64,000 nucleotides of DNA from Bacteroides cutis (GCF_900241005.1 NZ_OEST01000001.1:248001-312000); one strand, 5' to 3'; counted from the first letter of the stretch, positions 36,577-46,484 are shown. The notes: generated by a model from the letters alone, not told the origin. Program-made: numbers and translations.

Positions 36577-38034
36577 TTATAAATATCTATTGCTGTTAGG
36601 CAATACACTCTCTGTCGCATGTTTCAAAGCATCTTCTACGACATTGATTTCGAGGAAAGAAGTCTGCGTACCTGCTTTTCCGCTACTCAAGTAACCTACC
36701 ATATCGGTAGGTTGCAAACGTCCTTCCTTCAACAAACGGCGAAGAGCGGCAAAATAATATTCTTGTCCATTGGCCAGTTCCGGCATATAAATAGCTTCCA
36801 CACCATAGGATAAAGCAAGATGGCGCATTGTCTTTTCCTTATAACAGATGGCCAAAACCGGATATTTTCCACGAAACGCAGCCAGGTTACGAGCGGTACG
36901 TCCACTATAACTATCTGTAATGATAGCGCGGATTTTCAACTTAGTAGTGGCTTTTACAGCCTGCTTAGCAAGGAAAGCAGTTACATCGTTACTGTTCTCA
37001 TCCAGAGGAATACGTATATCATTATCTGCCAACTTATCTTTTTCTGCCTGGGCAGCAACTTTAGTCATTGTTTGCACCGCTTCTACAGGGTACTTACCAT
37101 AAGCGGTTTCACCACTTAACATAAGGGCATCAGTACGATAATAAATAGCATTGGCAATATCAGTCACCTCAGCACGGGTAGGACGGGGATTGGATATCAT
37201 GGTATGAAGCATCTGCGTGGCAACGATTACTGGCTTCTTAGCGAGAATACATTTACGTATCAACATACGTTGGATACCCGGAATACGTTCTTGAGGAACT
37301 TCGATACCCAAATCACCACGAGCTACCATCACACCATCGGCTACCTCAAGAATTTCATCAATATTATCTACACCTTCCTGGTTCTCAATCTTGGCAACGA
37401 TACGGATATCACTATTGTGTTCATCAAGAATTGCCTTGATATCAAGAATATCCTGTTTGTTGCGAACAAAAGAATGAGCAATGAAATCAATATCCTTCTC
37501 AATGGCATAAAGGATATTATTACGGTCTTTCTCCGTCAAGGAAGGCAGATTGATACGAACACCCGGCACATTGACACTCTTACGGTTACCAAGCGTAGCT
37601 TCATTCTGAACCTCACAAAGCAAATAATCAGGAGTCTTATCTACTACGGCCAATTCCAAATCACCATCATCAATAAGGATTTGTCCGCCAACATTCAAAT
37701 CATTCACAAAATTAGGATAGGAAACGGAAATACATTCACGAGTAGTTTGCAGATCGGGATTGCCTACTACCTTTACACGGTCACCCACTTTAAAAGGAAT
37801 CGGTTCGGCAAGCACGGTAGTACGCACCTCAGGACCTTTCGTATCCATCAGGATAGCGATACGATTGGATACCGAACGAACATTAGCTATCAATTTTTCA
37901 AACCCTTCACGTCCTGCGTGCGCTGTATTCATGCGCACCACATTCATACCGGCTTCGAACAACTTCTGTATAAAGTCTACATCGCAACGTTGGTCAGAAA
38001 TCGTTGCAACGATTTTTGTTTGTTTCAATAACAT
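36577..38034 (-). CDS. pyk: Pyruvate kinase
   Basis: 485 residues. Last glycolytic step, PEP + ADP to pyruvate + ATP. The active-site signature is FIAHSFVRNK-DILDI with IVAKIENQEGVDNIDEIL and MVARGDLGIEVPQER. The metal/K site includes MNTAH near the start, and the C-terminal domain carries TDSYSGRTARNLAAFR. It is 27 bases downstream of aroQ on the same strand and probably cotranscribed. The motif order is complete, with no deletion. Confidence 0.96.
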   Translation of the reverse strand: MLLKQTKIVATISDQRCDVDFIQKLFEAGMNVVRMNTAHAGREGFEKLIANVRSVSNRIAILMDTKGPEVRTTVLAEPIPFKVGDRVKVVGNPDLQTTRECISVSYPNFVNDLNVGGQILIDDGDLELAVVDKTPDYLLCEVQNEATLGNRKSVNVPGVRINLPSLTEKDRNNILYAIEKDIDFIAHSFVRNKQDILDIKAILDEHNSDIRIVAKIENQEGVDNIDEILEVADGVMVARGDLGIEVPQERIPGIQRMLIRKCILAKKPVIVATQMLHTMISNPRPTRAEVTDIANAIYYRTDALMLSGETAYGKYPVEAVQTMTKVAAQAEKDKLADNDIRIPLDENSNDVTAFLAKQAVKATTKLKIRAIITDSYSGRTARNLAAFRGKYPVLAICYKEKTMRHLALSYGVEAIYMPELANGQEYYFAALRRLLKEGRLQPTDMVGYLSSGKAGTQTSFLEINVVEDALKHATESVLPNSNRYL

Positions 38035-38061
38035 AATCTTATACCTATTTACTTATTATAT

Positions 38062-38487
38062 TTATTTTTTGTTATCCAGCAGCGCTTCCAAAGCTAATCT
38101 GTAAGAATTCAGCCCGAAACCGCAAATGACACCCTGACAGGCATTGGCAATCATGGATACATGACGAAATACCTCACGGGCATGTACATTGGAAATATGC
38201 ACCTCAATCACCGGAGCAGTGACCGAACGAATAGCATCCTGCAGAGCAATGGACGTATGAGTGTAAGCACCTGCATTCAAAATAATGCCGTCCACATCAA
38301 AACCGACTTGCTGTATCTTATCTATCAGTTCTCCCTCGATGTTGGACTGGAAATAGTCAATTTGTACATCCACATATTTTTTACGAAGTTCGGCAAGGCA
38401 GTCTTCAAAAGTAACACTGCCATAAATGGAAGGTTCACGTTTGCCCAACAGATTTATATTGGGACCGTTAATAATTTGTATCCTCAT
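38062..38487 (-). CDS. aroQ: 3-dehydroquinate dehydratase, type II
   Basis: 141 residues from ATG 38487 (MRIQIINGPNINLLGKREPS), the correct type II length; the longer reading frame from 38586 would extend past the xerD start and is rejected. Shikimate pathway, step 3. Signatures are GPNINLLGKREPSIYG with the active Tyr, QSNIEGELIDKIQ, NAGAYTHTSIALQDAI and EVHISNVHAREVFRH. Upstream partner of pyk; divergent from xerD with overlapping promoters. Confidence 0.96.
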   Translation of the reverse strand: MRIQIINGPNINLLGKREPSIYGSVTFEDCLAELRKKYVDVQIDYFQSNIEGELIDKIQQVGFDVDGIILNAGAYTHTSIALQDAIRSVTAPVIEVHISNVHAREVFRHVSMIANACQGVICGFGLNSYRLALEALLDNKK

Positions 38488-38501
38488 AACACAATTTTTT
38501 A

Positions 38502-38509
38502 TACCTTTG
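38502..38509 (+). promoter_or_regulatory. -7 box of xerD
   Basis: TACCTTTG on the plus strand, 55 bases before xerD. TTTG at 38475-38478 is 23 bases upstream, slightly wide for the consensus. Confidence 0.5.
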
Positions 38510-38535
38510 TCCACAGAGAACAATTTTTCAAGGTG

Positions 38536-38543
38536 CAAAGATA
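38536..38543 (-). promoter_or_regulatory. -7 box of aroQ-pyk
   Basis: TATCTTTG on the minus strand, 48 bases before the aroQ ATG. It lies downstream of the xerD box, so the two 5' ends would overlap. Confidence 0.55.
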
Positions 38544-38564
38544 GTATAAAGGTAGGAAAAAGAA

Positions 38565-39515
38565 ATGAAAGTAGGAGAAAAATCAACGGATAAAGAAAAG
38601 CGAGCGTTGATAATCAGAAAGTATAAACAATATCTGAAGTTGGAGAAAGGACTTTCTGATAACACCTTCGATGCTTACATGACAGACTTGAGAAAACTTC
38701 TGGATTTCCTGGAAAGCGAAAATATCAAGATATTCGATACTACACTTGATGACCTTCAGCGTTTTACTGCTGGTCTACACGACATAGGCATTCATCCGCG
38801 CTCCCAGGCACGTATTCTTTCGGGTATCAAATCTTTCTTTCACTTTCTTGTCATAGCTGATTATCAAGAAACCGACCCGAGTGAATTACTTGAAGGACCC
38901 AAAATCGGATTTAAATTACCGGAAGTACTCACTGTGGAAGAAATCGACAAGATTATCTCTACCGTCGATATGGAGAAAAATGAAGGTCAACGCAACCGAG
39001 CCATCCTGGAAACACTGTACAGTTGCGGCTTACGCGTATCGGAGCTCTGCAATCTGAAAATATCCGATCTCTATTTTGAAGAGGGGTTCATAAAGGTAGA
39101 AGGGAAAGGCAGCAAGCAACGGCTGGTTCCTATTTCTCATCGCGCTATCAAAGAAATAAAATATTGGTTTAAAGACCGTTGCCACTGGAAAATAAAAAAA
39201 GATTTCGAAGATTATGTATTTTTGGCACGATGGGGCAACGGCATATCACGCATTATGGTATTTCATCTGATTAAAGAGCTGGCACAAAAAGCTGGAATTA
39301 CCAAAAATATCAGCCCGCATACTTTCCGTCACTCCTTTGCTACTCATTTATTGGAAGGAGGTGCCAATTTACGTGCTATACAATGTATGTTGGGCCATGA
39401 ATCTATTGCTACCACGGAAATCTACACTCATATCGACCGGAATATGTTGAGAAGTGAAATAATTGAGCATCACCCGCGTAATATAAAATACAGAAAAGAA
39501 CATAGCTTTTATTAA
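38565..39515 (+). CDS. xerD: Site-specific tyrosine recombinase XerD
   Basis: 316 residues. Resolves chromosome dimers at dif with XerC. An N-terminal SAM-like domain (about residues 15-105: YKQYLKLEKGLSDNTFDAYM) is followed by a catalytic domain with R in YSCGLRVSEL, K in VEGKGSKQRLVP, HTFRHSFATHLLEGGA, LGHESIATTEIYTHID and the nucleophile Tyr in IYTH. A conserved core gene rather than an island integrase; no adjacent element. Divergent from aroQ. Confidence 0.94.
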   Translation: MKVGEKSTDKEKRALIIRKYKQYLKLEKGLSDNTFDAYMTDLRKLLDFLESENIKIFDTTLDDLQRFTAGLHDIGIHPRSQARILSGIKSFFHFLVIADYQETDPSELLEGPKIGFKLPEVLTVEEIDKIISTVDMEKNEGQRNRAILETLYSCGLRVSELCNLKISDLYFEEGFIKVEGKGSKQRLVPISHRAIKEIKYWFKDRCHWKIKKDFEDYVFLARWGNGISRIMVFHLIKELAQKAGITKNISPHTFRHSFATHLLEGGANLRAIQCMLGHESIATTEIYTHIDRNMLRSEIIEHHPRNIKYRKEHSFY

Positions 39516-39563
39516 ATTATAATAAATATGACAGTATTATTAACAAATTGACGAGAGAATTTA

Positions 39564-39571
39564 TACCTTTG
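39564..39571 (+). promoter_or_regulatory. -7 box of the TPR lipoprotein gene
   Basis: TACCTTTG, 80 bases before the ATG, leaving a leader of about 70 bases. Confidence 0.5.
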
Positions 39572-39650
39572 CGAAGCTATATCTATAGGACTATAGCAGC
39601 GAATTGTGAATAGACGAATTTCAATTACAAACAATTAATTTATATCTAAA

Positions 39651-41342
39651 ATGACTAAAAAATTGTATCTGCCTTTGTTAGTGGCACTTGTTGCTGTTTT
39701 GACATCATGCAGCAGCAAAATGGGTGAACTGTCTTCTGACTATTTCACAGTGACTCCTCAAGTATTGGAAGCCGTAGGTGGTAAAGTTCCCGCTACCATT
39801 AATGGCAAATTCCCTGAAAAGTACTTCAAGAAGAATGCTGTAGTAGAAGTAACTCCGGTTTTGAAATGGGACGGTGGCGAAGCTAAAGGTCAGCCTGCTG
39901 TATTCCAGGGTGAAAAAGTTGAAGGTAACGACCAGTCTATCTCTTACAAGACAGGTGGTAGCTACACAATGAAGACTTCTTTCGACTATGTTCCTGAAAT
40001 GGCTAAATCTGAACTGTATTTGGAATTCAAAGCTAAAGTTGGTAAGAAAGAAATTACAATTCCTGCTGTAAAGATAGCTGATGGTGTAATCTCTACTTCT
40101 GAAATGATCGGCCAGACTTTGGGTACTGCCAATCCAGCTAACGGTGACGATGCATTCCAACGTATTATTAAGGAAAAATATGATGCTAATATCATGTTCT
40201 TGATCCAACAAGCTAACGTACGTGCAAGTGAGCTGAAAACAGCAAAATCCTTCAACGAAGAAGTTAAGAATGTAAACGATGCTGCCAACAAAAAAATCAA
40301 CAACATTGAGATTTCCGCTTACGCCTCTCCTGATGGTGGTGTTAAGTTGAATACAGGTTTGGCCGAAAATCGTCAAGACAATACAGCTAAAGTTATCAAC
40401 AAAGACCTGAAGAAAGCTAAAATTGAGGCTGCAGTTGACACTAAATATACTGCACAAGACTGGGAAGGGTTCCAGGAATTGGTTAGCAAATCCAACATCC
40501 AAGATAAAGAATTGATTCTTCGTGTACTGTCTATGTATTCTGATCCTGAACAAAGAGAAACTGAAATCAAAAATATTTCTTCTGTTTACAAGACTTTGGC
40601 TGACGAAATCCTTCCGCAACTGCGTCGTTCTCGTTTGACTTTGAACTATGATGTTATTGGTAAGTCTGACGAAGAAATCGCTTCTTTGGCTGACAGCGAT
40701 GCAAAACAATTGAACATCGAAGAATTGCTGTATGCTACTACTTTGACTAATGATCCTGCTAAGCAAGAAGCTATCTTTACCAAAGCTACTCAAATCTATC
40801 CGAACGATTACCGTGCTTATAACAATTTAGGTAAGTTGTCTTATCAGGCTGGTAATTATGATAAGGCTGAAGGTTATTTCAAGAAATCTCTTTCTATCAA
40901 GAATTCTCCTGAAGCTAACATGAACATGGGTCTTATCGCTTTGAAGAAGGGTGACAAAGCAACTGCTGAATCTTATCTGAGCAAAGCTTCTGGAACAAAA
41001 GAATTGAACGAAGCACTGGGTAATCTGTACGTAGCTCAAGGTCAGTACGACAGAGCTGTCAATGCTTTCGGTGATACAAAGACTAACAGCGCTGCTTTGG
41101 CACAAATTCTGGCTAAAGACTACAACAAGGCTAAAAACACTTTGGCTAATGTAGAAAAACCGGATGCTTACACTGACTATTTGATGGCTGTTGTAGGTGC
41201 AAGAACAAATAACTCTTCTATGGTTATGGACAACTTGAAGAAGGCTGTTGCTAAAGATTCTACTTTGGCTAAGAAAGCTGCTTCTGACTTGGAATTCTCC
41301 AAATATTTCACGAATGCAGACTTTATGAGTATCATCAAATAA
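39651..41342 (+). CDS. TPR-repeat lipoprotein with OmpA-like segment
   Basis: 563 residues. Lipoprotein signal VALVAVLTSCSSK with the lipid cysteine at residue 20. Residues 30-170 form a beta-rich domain. Around residues 215-250 ISAYASPDGGVKLNTGLAENR resembles the peptidoglycan-binding edge of OmpA-C (YASPDG, AENR). From about 360 on there are three or four TPR units (YPNDYRAYNNLGKLSYQAG and following). Strong codon bias (GCT, AAA, GGT) suggests an abundant envelope protein. It probably links the outer membrane to the cell wall; partners unknown. Own promoter and strong terminator. Confidence 0.88.
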   Translation: MTKKLYLPLLVALVAVLTSCSSKMGELSSDYFTVTPQVLEAVGGKVPATINGKFPEKYFKKNAVVEVTPVLKWDGGEAKGQPAVFQGEKVEGNDQSISYKTGGSYTMKTSFDYVPEMAKSELYLEFKAKVGKKEITIPAVKIADGVISTSEMIGQTLGTANPANGDDAFQRIIKEKYDANIMFLIQQANVRASELKTAKSFNEEVKNVNDAANKKINNIEISAYASPDGGVKLNTGLAENRQDNTAKVINKDLKKAKIEAAVDTKYTAQDWEGFQELVSKSNIQDKELILRVLSMYSDPEQRETEIKNISSVYKTLADEILPQLRRSRLTLNYDVIGKSDEEIASLADSDAKQLNIEELLYATTLTNDPAKQEAIFTKATQIYPNDYRAYNNLGKLSYQAGNYDKAEGYFKKSLSIKNSPEANMNMGLIALKKGDKATAESYLSKASGTKELNEALGNLYVAQGQYDRAVNAFGDTKTNSAALAQILAKDYNKAKNTLANVEKPDAYTDYLMAVVGARTNNSSMVMDNLKKAVAKDSTLAKKAASDLEFSKYFTNADFMSIIK

Positions 41343-41364
41343 TAAGTATATAGATGAAAAGAAG

Positions 41365-41400
41365 TGCCCGACATAGAAATATGTCGGGCATTTTTTTTTA
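41365..41400 (+). terminator. Strong rho-independent terminator
   Basis: TGCCCGACATA / TATGTCGGGCA, an 11-bp perfect stem with a GAAA tetraloop, then nine T. Ends the TPR lipoprotein transcript. Confidence 0.95.
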
Positions 41401-41449
41401 TTCACACCAAAAAGAAGTATTTTCGCAACAAAGTAGCAGAAAAATCCAT

Positions 41450-42514
41450 ATGAAGAATATTTACCTTGCATATTTCCTCATTATCATATTATCCGCTTGT
41501 GGCGGTAAGAAGTCCGAAACGGTCAGCCTGAACGGTGAAATCAAAGGATTAGGAAATGATACTCTCTATATCTATGGTGCAGATAGGTTATATGACCGTA
41601 TGGATACATTACTCGTCAAAGATGATAAATTTTCCGCCACTCTTACTCCGGATACTTTAGTAGAAACGTATCTATTGTTCAGCAACGGTTCTCAATATCC
41701 GCTCTTTATGGATAAAGGAGACAAGATACGCATTAAAGGTTCTGTCTCCGAGCCCGGTATATTGGAAATAAGCGGTAATAGCGCTAACGAGGAACTGACA
41801 GCTTTCCAAAATGAGTTGAAAGAGCTGGGTAAACCATCGCAGAAAGTGATGGAAGAAAAGGCAGAAAATTTTATCAATAGTCATCTTGCTTCATTAGCAA
41901 GTCTCTACTTACTCGACAAGTATTTCATTCAAAAGCATCAACCTGATTATAACCATATTAAAAGGTTAATCGAACACATGACAGGCGAACTAAAAGATCG
42001 TCCTTTTATTGATGAACTTCTGAACCGTATTCAAGAAGAAGAGAAGTCGGAAGTCGGAAAGACCACTCCTTATTTCCGTTTACCCAATGATAAAGGAAAA
42101 ACTATAAGCCGTTCCGATTTTAAGGATCAGTATCTATTGATACAGTTCTGGGCTTCATGGGATACTTTGAGTCGGGACAGTAATGCTGTTTACAGGCGTA
42201 TCTATAAAAAGGAACAGAAAAATAAAAAATTTGCCTTGTTGGGAATCTCTCTGGATATAGACAAAGAGAAATGGCAGAAAGCCATTAAAGCTGATACCTT
42301 GAACTGGGAGCAAGTTTGTGATTTCTCCGGTTGGAATGCTGAACCTGTCAAGTTGTTCTCCATTCGGAGTTTACCAGCTAATATATTACTCAGTCCTTCG
42401 GGAAGAATTGAAGGAAAAAACCTGAGCGAAAAGGCTATCGAAAAGAAACTGAAAGAAATAGAGGAAAGAGAAAAGAAAGAGACGGAAAGGAAACAAAAGA
42501 AAATAAAACGTTAA
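41450..42514 (+). CDS. DUF4369/thioredoxin-like lipoprotein lacking the CXXC motif
   Basis: 354 residues from ATG 41450 (MKNIYLAYFLIIILSACGGK), chosen because it gives a lipoprotein signal (cysteine at about residue 17); the upstream frame runs through a terminator. An N-terminal DUF4369 domain (about 25-120: SLNGEIKGLGNDTLYIYG) precedes a TlpA/AhpC-like thioredoxin fold (about 205-335). Where active TlpA proteins have WC..C, this one has ASWDTLSRDSN, so both redox cysteines are missing. Probably a binding or structural protein rather than a reductase. C-terminus highly charged (lysine/glutamate helix). Confidence 0.87.
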   Translation: MKNIYLAYFLIIILSACGGKKSETVSLNGEIKGLGNDTLYIYGADRLYDRMDTLLVKDDKFSATLTPDTLVETYLLFSNGSQYPLFMDKGDKIRIKGSVSEPGILEISGNSANEELTAFQNELKELGKPSQKVMEEKAENFINSHLASLASLYLLDKYFIQKHQPDYNHIKRLIEHMTGELKDRPFIDELLNRIQEEEKSEVGKTTPYFRLPNDKGKTISRSDFKDQYLLIQFWASWDTLSRDSNAVYRRIYKKEQKNKKFALLGISLDIDKEKWQKAIKADTLNWEQVCDFSGWNAEPVKLFSIRSLPANILLSPSGRIEGKNLSEKAIEKKLKEIEEREKKETERKQKKIKR

Positions 42515-42559
42515 TTTCATTGTCTCCTTTTCATTACTAATAATTAATCATTAATTCAC

Positions 42560-44098
42560 GTGCTCATCAAAGTTTTTGGAGCGGCTGTTCAAGGTATTGA
42601 TGCAACCCTTATCACCATTGAAGTCAACAGCTCCAGAGGCTGTATGTTCTATCTCGTCGGACTCCCGGACTCAGCAGTCAAGGAAAGTCATCAACGCATT
42701 ATTTCAGCATTACAGGTCAATGGCTACCGGATGCCAACAAGTAATATTGTCATCAATATGGCTCCGGCGGATATTCGTAAGGAAGGTTCTGCATACGACC
42801 TACCATTAGCCATCGGCATGCTGGGTGCCAATGAAGTAATTCAAGCTGACAAAATGGGGAAGTACCTGCTAATGGGAGAATTGAGTCTGGATGGTAGTCT
42901 ACAACCTATCAAAGGTACTTTGCCAATTGCCATAAAAGCAAGGGAGCTGGGCTTTGAAGGCATCATCATTCCTAAACAGAATGCGCGTGAAGCAGCTGTT
43001 GTAAACAACCTGAAAGTATATGGAGTGGAAAATCTGAAAGAAGTGATTGAGTTCTTCAATGGGAAACAGGAGCTTAAACCAATACAGGTCAATACACGTG
43101 AAGAGTTTTATACCCGCCAAAGCACTTCTGAGCTGGATTTTGCCGATGTGAAAGGACAGGAAAACGTGAAACGTGCACTGGAAGTAGCGGCTGCAGGTGG
43201 GCACAACATACTTCTAGTTGGGGCACCGGGTAGCGGTAAGTCTATGCTGGCAAAGCGTCTCCCTTCCATACTACCACCATTATCACTAGGTGAAAGTCTC
43301 GAAACCACTAAAATACATTCAGTAGCCGGAACACTGGAAAAAGAAGGAGGACTTATTTCTAAGCGGCCATTCCGCGACCCACATCACACGATTTCTACCG
43401 TAGCCATGACCGGAGGAGGCAGTTTTCCTCAACCGGGTGAAATCAGCCTCGCCCACAACGGAGTACTGTTTTTGGACGAATTGCCGGAGTTCAACCGGAA
43501 TGTGCTTGAGGTGCTGCGGCAACCTCTGGAAGACCGGAAGATTACAATTTCACGTGTTAAATGCAAGGTAGAATATCCGGCCAGTTTCACGCTGGTTGCT
43601 TCTATGAATCCTTGTCCTTGCGGATACTATAATCATCCGACTAAAGCTTGCGTTTGTAGTCCGGGGCAGGTACAGAAATACCTGAACCGAATTTCCGGCC
43701 CCTTGCTCGACCGTATCGACCTTCAAATCGAAGTAATACCGGTTCCATTTGAAAAGATGTCCGATACCCGCCCAAGCGAATCGAGTGAGAGTATCCGTAA
43801 ACGTGTGATACACGCCCGTCAAGTTCAGGCCGAAAGATATGCAGACATTCCGGGTGTGTATTGTAATGCACAAATGAACAGTAAGCTACTCGCACGCTAT
43901 GGCCGTCCAGATGACAAAGGTCTTGAGCTACTAAAAAACGCCATGAACCGCTTCAATCTTTCAGCACGTGCATACGACCGTATCTTAAAGGTATCGCGCA
44001 CCATTGCCGACCTTGAAGACAGCGAATCAATACAACCCGCTCATCTGGCGGAAGCCATCGGATATAGAAACCTGGATAGGGAAGATTGGGCCGGATAA
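42560..44098 (+). CDS. YifB-family Mg-chelatase-like AAA+ ATPase (ComM-like)
   Basis: 512 residues; begins with GTG at 42560. An N-terminal ChlI-type domain (1-180) precedes the AAA+ module, with Walker A GAPGSGKSMLAK (about 215), Walker B VLFLDELPEF (about 305), sensor region VASMNPCPCGYY, and a C-terminal Mg-chelatase domain. The closest studied homologue, ComM, is a branch-migration helicase that helps natural transformation. In Bacteroidetes the role is not established. Confidence 0.93.
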   Translation: MLIKVFGAAVQGIDATLITIEVNSSRGCMFYLVGLPDSAVKESHQRIISALQVNGYRMPTSNIVINMAPADIRKEGSAYDLPLAIGMLGANEVIQADKMGKYLLMGELSLDGSLQPIKGTLPIAIKARELGFEGIIIPKQNAREAAVVNNLKVYGVENLKEVIEFFNGKQELKPIQVNTREEFYTRQSTSELDFADVKGQENVKRALEVAAAGGHNILLVGAPGSGKSMLAKRLPSILPPLSLGESLETTKIHSVAGTLEKEGGLISKRPFRDPHHTISTVAMTGGGSFPQPGEISLAHNGVLFLDELPEFNRNVLEVLRQPLEDRKITISRVKCKVEYPASFTLVASMNPCPCGYYNHPTKACVCSPGQVQKYLNRISGPLLDRIDLQIEVIPVPFEKMSDTRPSESSESIRKRVIHARQVQAERYADIPGVYCNAQMNSKLLARYGRPDDKGLELLKNAMNRFNLSARAYDRILKVSRTIADLEDSESIQPAHLAEAIGYRNLDREDWAG

Positions 44099-44140
44099 AA
44101 AATTCCACCAATACCCGATCCTTTATACACAAAGTACTTA

Positions 44141-46201
44141 TTATTTCTCTATCCTGATACGTGCATCCACCGCAATCACATTCTTCTCCGTTGCAAGCAA
44201 CGGATTGATATCCATTTCCTTGATTTCCGTAGCAAAACGCAATAAGGTAGAGAGGCGTACTATAATTTCGGCAAACTTATCTTCATTGACACCCTTTTGG
44301 CCACGCGTACCTTTGATAATCTTATAAGCACGCAAAGAATGAATCATGGAATAAGCTTCCTCGTAGGACAAAGGAGCCAGACCAGAGGAAACATCTTTCA
44401 GCACTTCGACAAAAATGCCACCCAAACCACAAAGTACCACATGACCGAATTTTTCTTCGTACTTGGCCCCGATAAACAACTCCGTACCGCGTAGCATGGG
44501 TTGCACCATAATACCTGTCACCTCAGGAATTTGCATCATACGATCGAACTCCAAAGCAAGATGCTGCTCACTCTTTATATTCAGTACCACACCGCCCACA
44601 TCAGACTTATGCACGGGTCCTACAACTTTCGCCACCACAGGAAATCCCGCACGACGGGCAAAAGCGAGTACTTCATCCTTATTGGCTGAGACAAACTCTT
44701 CCACTACCGGAATACCTGCCGAATGAAGCAATGCTTGTACTTGATGAGGTTCTATATAACCGTCTTCGGGAATAGAGTCAATAATACGACGTATGCGAGG
44801 AACATCCACCCCGAAGAGTTCAATTTCATTATTCGCTGGTCTCGACACATTCATGATGCGAGACAGCGCTGTACCTAACGTCACCTCATCCGCAAAGTTC
44901 ACATGTCCTTTCGCGAGAAATGCGGCAACTTCCGCTCCTGCGGTGTTGATGGAAGGAAGAATAGGGAAAATAGGCTTTTTACAGGTCTGCATCTTTCCGT
45001 GCAGCACATCATACATTTCGAACATGGTGACCAGCCCGGGTGTACCGAAAATAGCCATCACGGCATCCACATTGTCAAACTTCTCTTCACAGTATTCCAA
45101 ACAAAGGCGCAGATGTTCGGGGGTCCCCGTGGCAAGGATATCTATCGGGTTTCCTACCGCCGCACCCGGAAAAAGTAAACTTTTCAACTCTTCGGCAAGC
45201 GGGCCTTCCAACTTCGGTACGTTCAATCCACCCTTACTCAAGGCATCCGTCAGCATCACACCCGGCCCTCCCGCATGAGTAATAATGGCGAAATTCTTCC
45301 CTCTCAGCTCCGGCAAAGTGAAAATACACCCCACTGTAGTCAGTTCCTCCCGTGAATGGCAACGCACAATACCTGCCTTACGAAACAGAGCTTCCACCGC
45401 AGAGTCGGGACTGGCAATGGCACCTGTGTGCGAGGATGCTGCCCGACTTCCACTTTCACTGCTACCAGACTTGATAGCCGCAATCTTGCATCCTTTTTTT
45501 ATCAGTGAAGAAGCATGGAACAATAATCTGTCCGGATCGCCGATACTCTCTATATAAAGCAGTTTTATTTTAGAATCTCTTTCCGTATCAAAATGTTCAT
45601 CCATATATTGCAGCACATCCTCCACTCCAATCTGCTTGGCATTACCTACAGACCAGACGGAATTGAACTGTAAACCTTTGGTAACCGCACTCTCCAAAAT
45701 AAATACCGCAGTCGCACCGGAACTGGATATCAGGTCAACGCCTTGCGGATGCAAGTTAGGAATAGGCTGGCTGAACACACTATGATGCCAAGTATTCATC
45801 AATCCGATGCAATTAGGTCCTATTAATGAAGCACCGTATTTATTCACCGTCTCCAAAATACGGTTTTCCAACAGTGCACCCTCATGGGTTTCTTCTCCAA
45901 AACCCGCAGAAAGAATGATGAATGCACGCACCTGCTTTTCAGCAGCAAGTACCTGTACCGCCCCGGGACATAACGTCGCCGGAATGGCAAGTATCGCCAA
46001 ATCCGTTTCAGGAATATCCTTTACATCAGCATACGCCACTACACCTTGTACTTCGGTTTCTTTCGGATTGACAGCACGTAATTCTCCTGTATATCCACCG
46101 TTCATCAGATTTCTCAAGATAGCACCTCCCGGCTTATGCACATTATTGGACGCCCCCACTACCACAATACTGGCAGGATGCAACAATTGGTTTGTTATCA
46201 T
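44141..46201 (-). CDS. Acetate/acyl--CoA ligase (ADP-forming), fused alpha-beta
   Basis: 686 residues. Makes ATP from acyl-CoA with release of the acid, typical of fermenters. Order: CoA-binding domain (1-130, VVVGASNNVHKPGGAIL), succinyl-CoA-ligase-like domain (ISSSGATAVFILE) with the phosphohistidine in ASSHTGAIASPDSA, then an ATP-grasp domain (about 460-680: GFPVVAKVVGPVHKSDVGGV, EMDINPLLA). Fusion in one polypeptide is common outside archaea. Substrate may be acetyl-CoA or aryl-acetyl-CoAs from amino acids. Single gene. Confidence 0.92.
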   Translation of the reverse strand: MITNQLLHPASIVVVGASNNVHKPGGAILRNLMNGGYTGELRAVNPKETEVQGVVAYADVKDIPETDLAILAIPATLCPGAVQVLAAEKQVRAFIILSAGFGEETHEGALLENRILETVNKYGASLIGPNCIGLMNTWHHSVFSQPIPNLHPQGVDLISSSGATAVFILESAVTKGLQFNSVWSVGNAKQIGVEDVLQYMDEHFDTERDSKIKLLYIESIGDPDRLLFHASSLIKKGCKIAAIKSGSSESGSRAASSHTGAIASPDSAVEALFRKAGIVRCHSREELTTVGCIFTLPELRGKNFAIITHAGGPGVMLTDALSKGGLNVPKLEGPLAEELKSLLFPGAAVGNPIDILATGTPEHLRLCLEYCEEKFDNVDAVMAIFGTPGLVTMFEMYDVLHGKMQTCKKPIFPILPSINTAGAEVAAFLAKGHVNFADEVTLGTALSRIMNVSRPANNEIELFGVDVPRIRRIIDSIPEDGYIEPHQVQALLHSAGIPVVEEFVSANKDEVLAFARRAGFPVVAKVVGPVHKSDVGGVVLNIKSEQHLALEFDRMMQIPEVTGIMVQPMLRGTELFIGAKYEEKFGHVVLCGLGGIFVEVLKDVSSGLAPLSYEEAYSMIHSLRAYKIIKGTRGQKGVNEDKFAEIIVRLSTLLRFATEIKEMDINPLLATEKNVIAVDARIRIEK

Positions 46202-46236
46202 AATCTGTTTATATTATGTTTCAACTATACAATGCA

Positions 46237-46244
46237 CAAATATA
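46237..46244 (-). promoter_or_regulatory. -7 box of the ADP-forming acyl-CoA ligase
   Basis: TATATTTG on the minus strand, 36 bases before the ATG. Confidence 0.5.
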
Positions 46245-46476
46245 CATTTTTTATACGTGGATACAAGAGATAGGAGAGTTTTTCCTGAAGTATTATTTAC
46301 ATTCTACGCAAAACAAATTCAGAAGAAAATCATTCTATACATAAAACAAAAGAAACAATTCATTTCATTAGAAAAGTATCATCCAAGAAAAGAAAAATAA
46401 CGACTGACACAAAACACCGGGAAGACAACCTACGTTTTATGTTTATATATACTATTCGTATTTAACAGAAAACCGT

Positions 46477-46484
46477 TATCTTTG
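46477..46484 (+). promoter_or_regulatory. -7 box of metG
   Basis: TATCTTTG, 45 bases before the metG ATG. Confidence 0.55.

Noticed and set aside
37204-38031. 275-codon plus-strand ORF
   Set aside because: Exact antisense shadow of pyk; composition is biased and matches no family.
38565-39515. xerD as an integrase of a mobile element
   Set aside because: Typical core XerD with housekeeping neighbours, no attachment repeats nearby.
39705-40793. 362-codon minus-strand ORF
   Set aside because: Antisense to the TPR lipoprotein, whose strong codon bias leaves few stops on the other strand.
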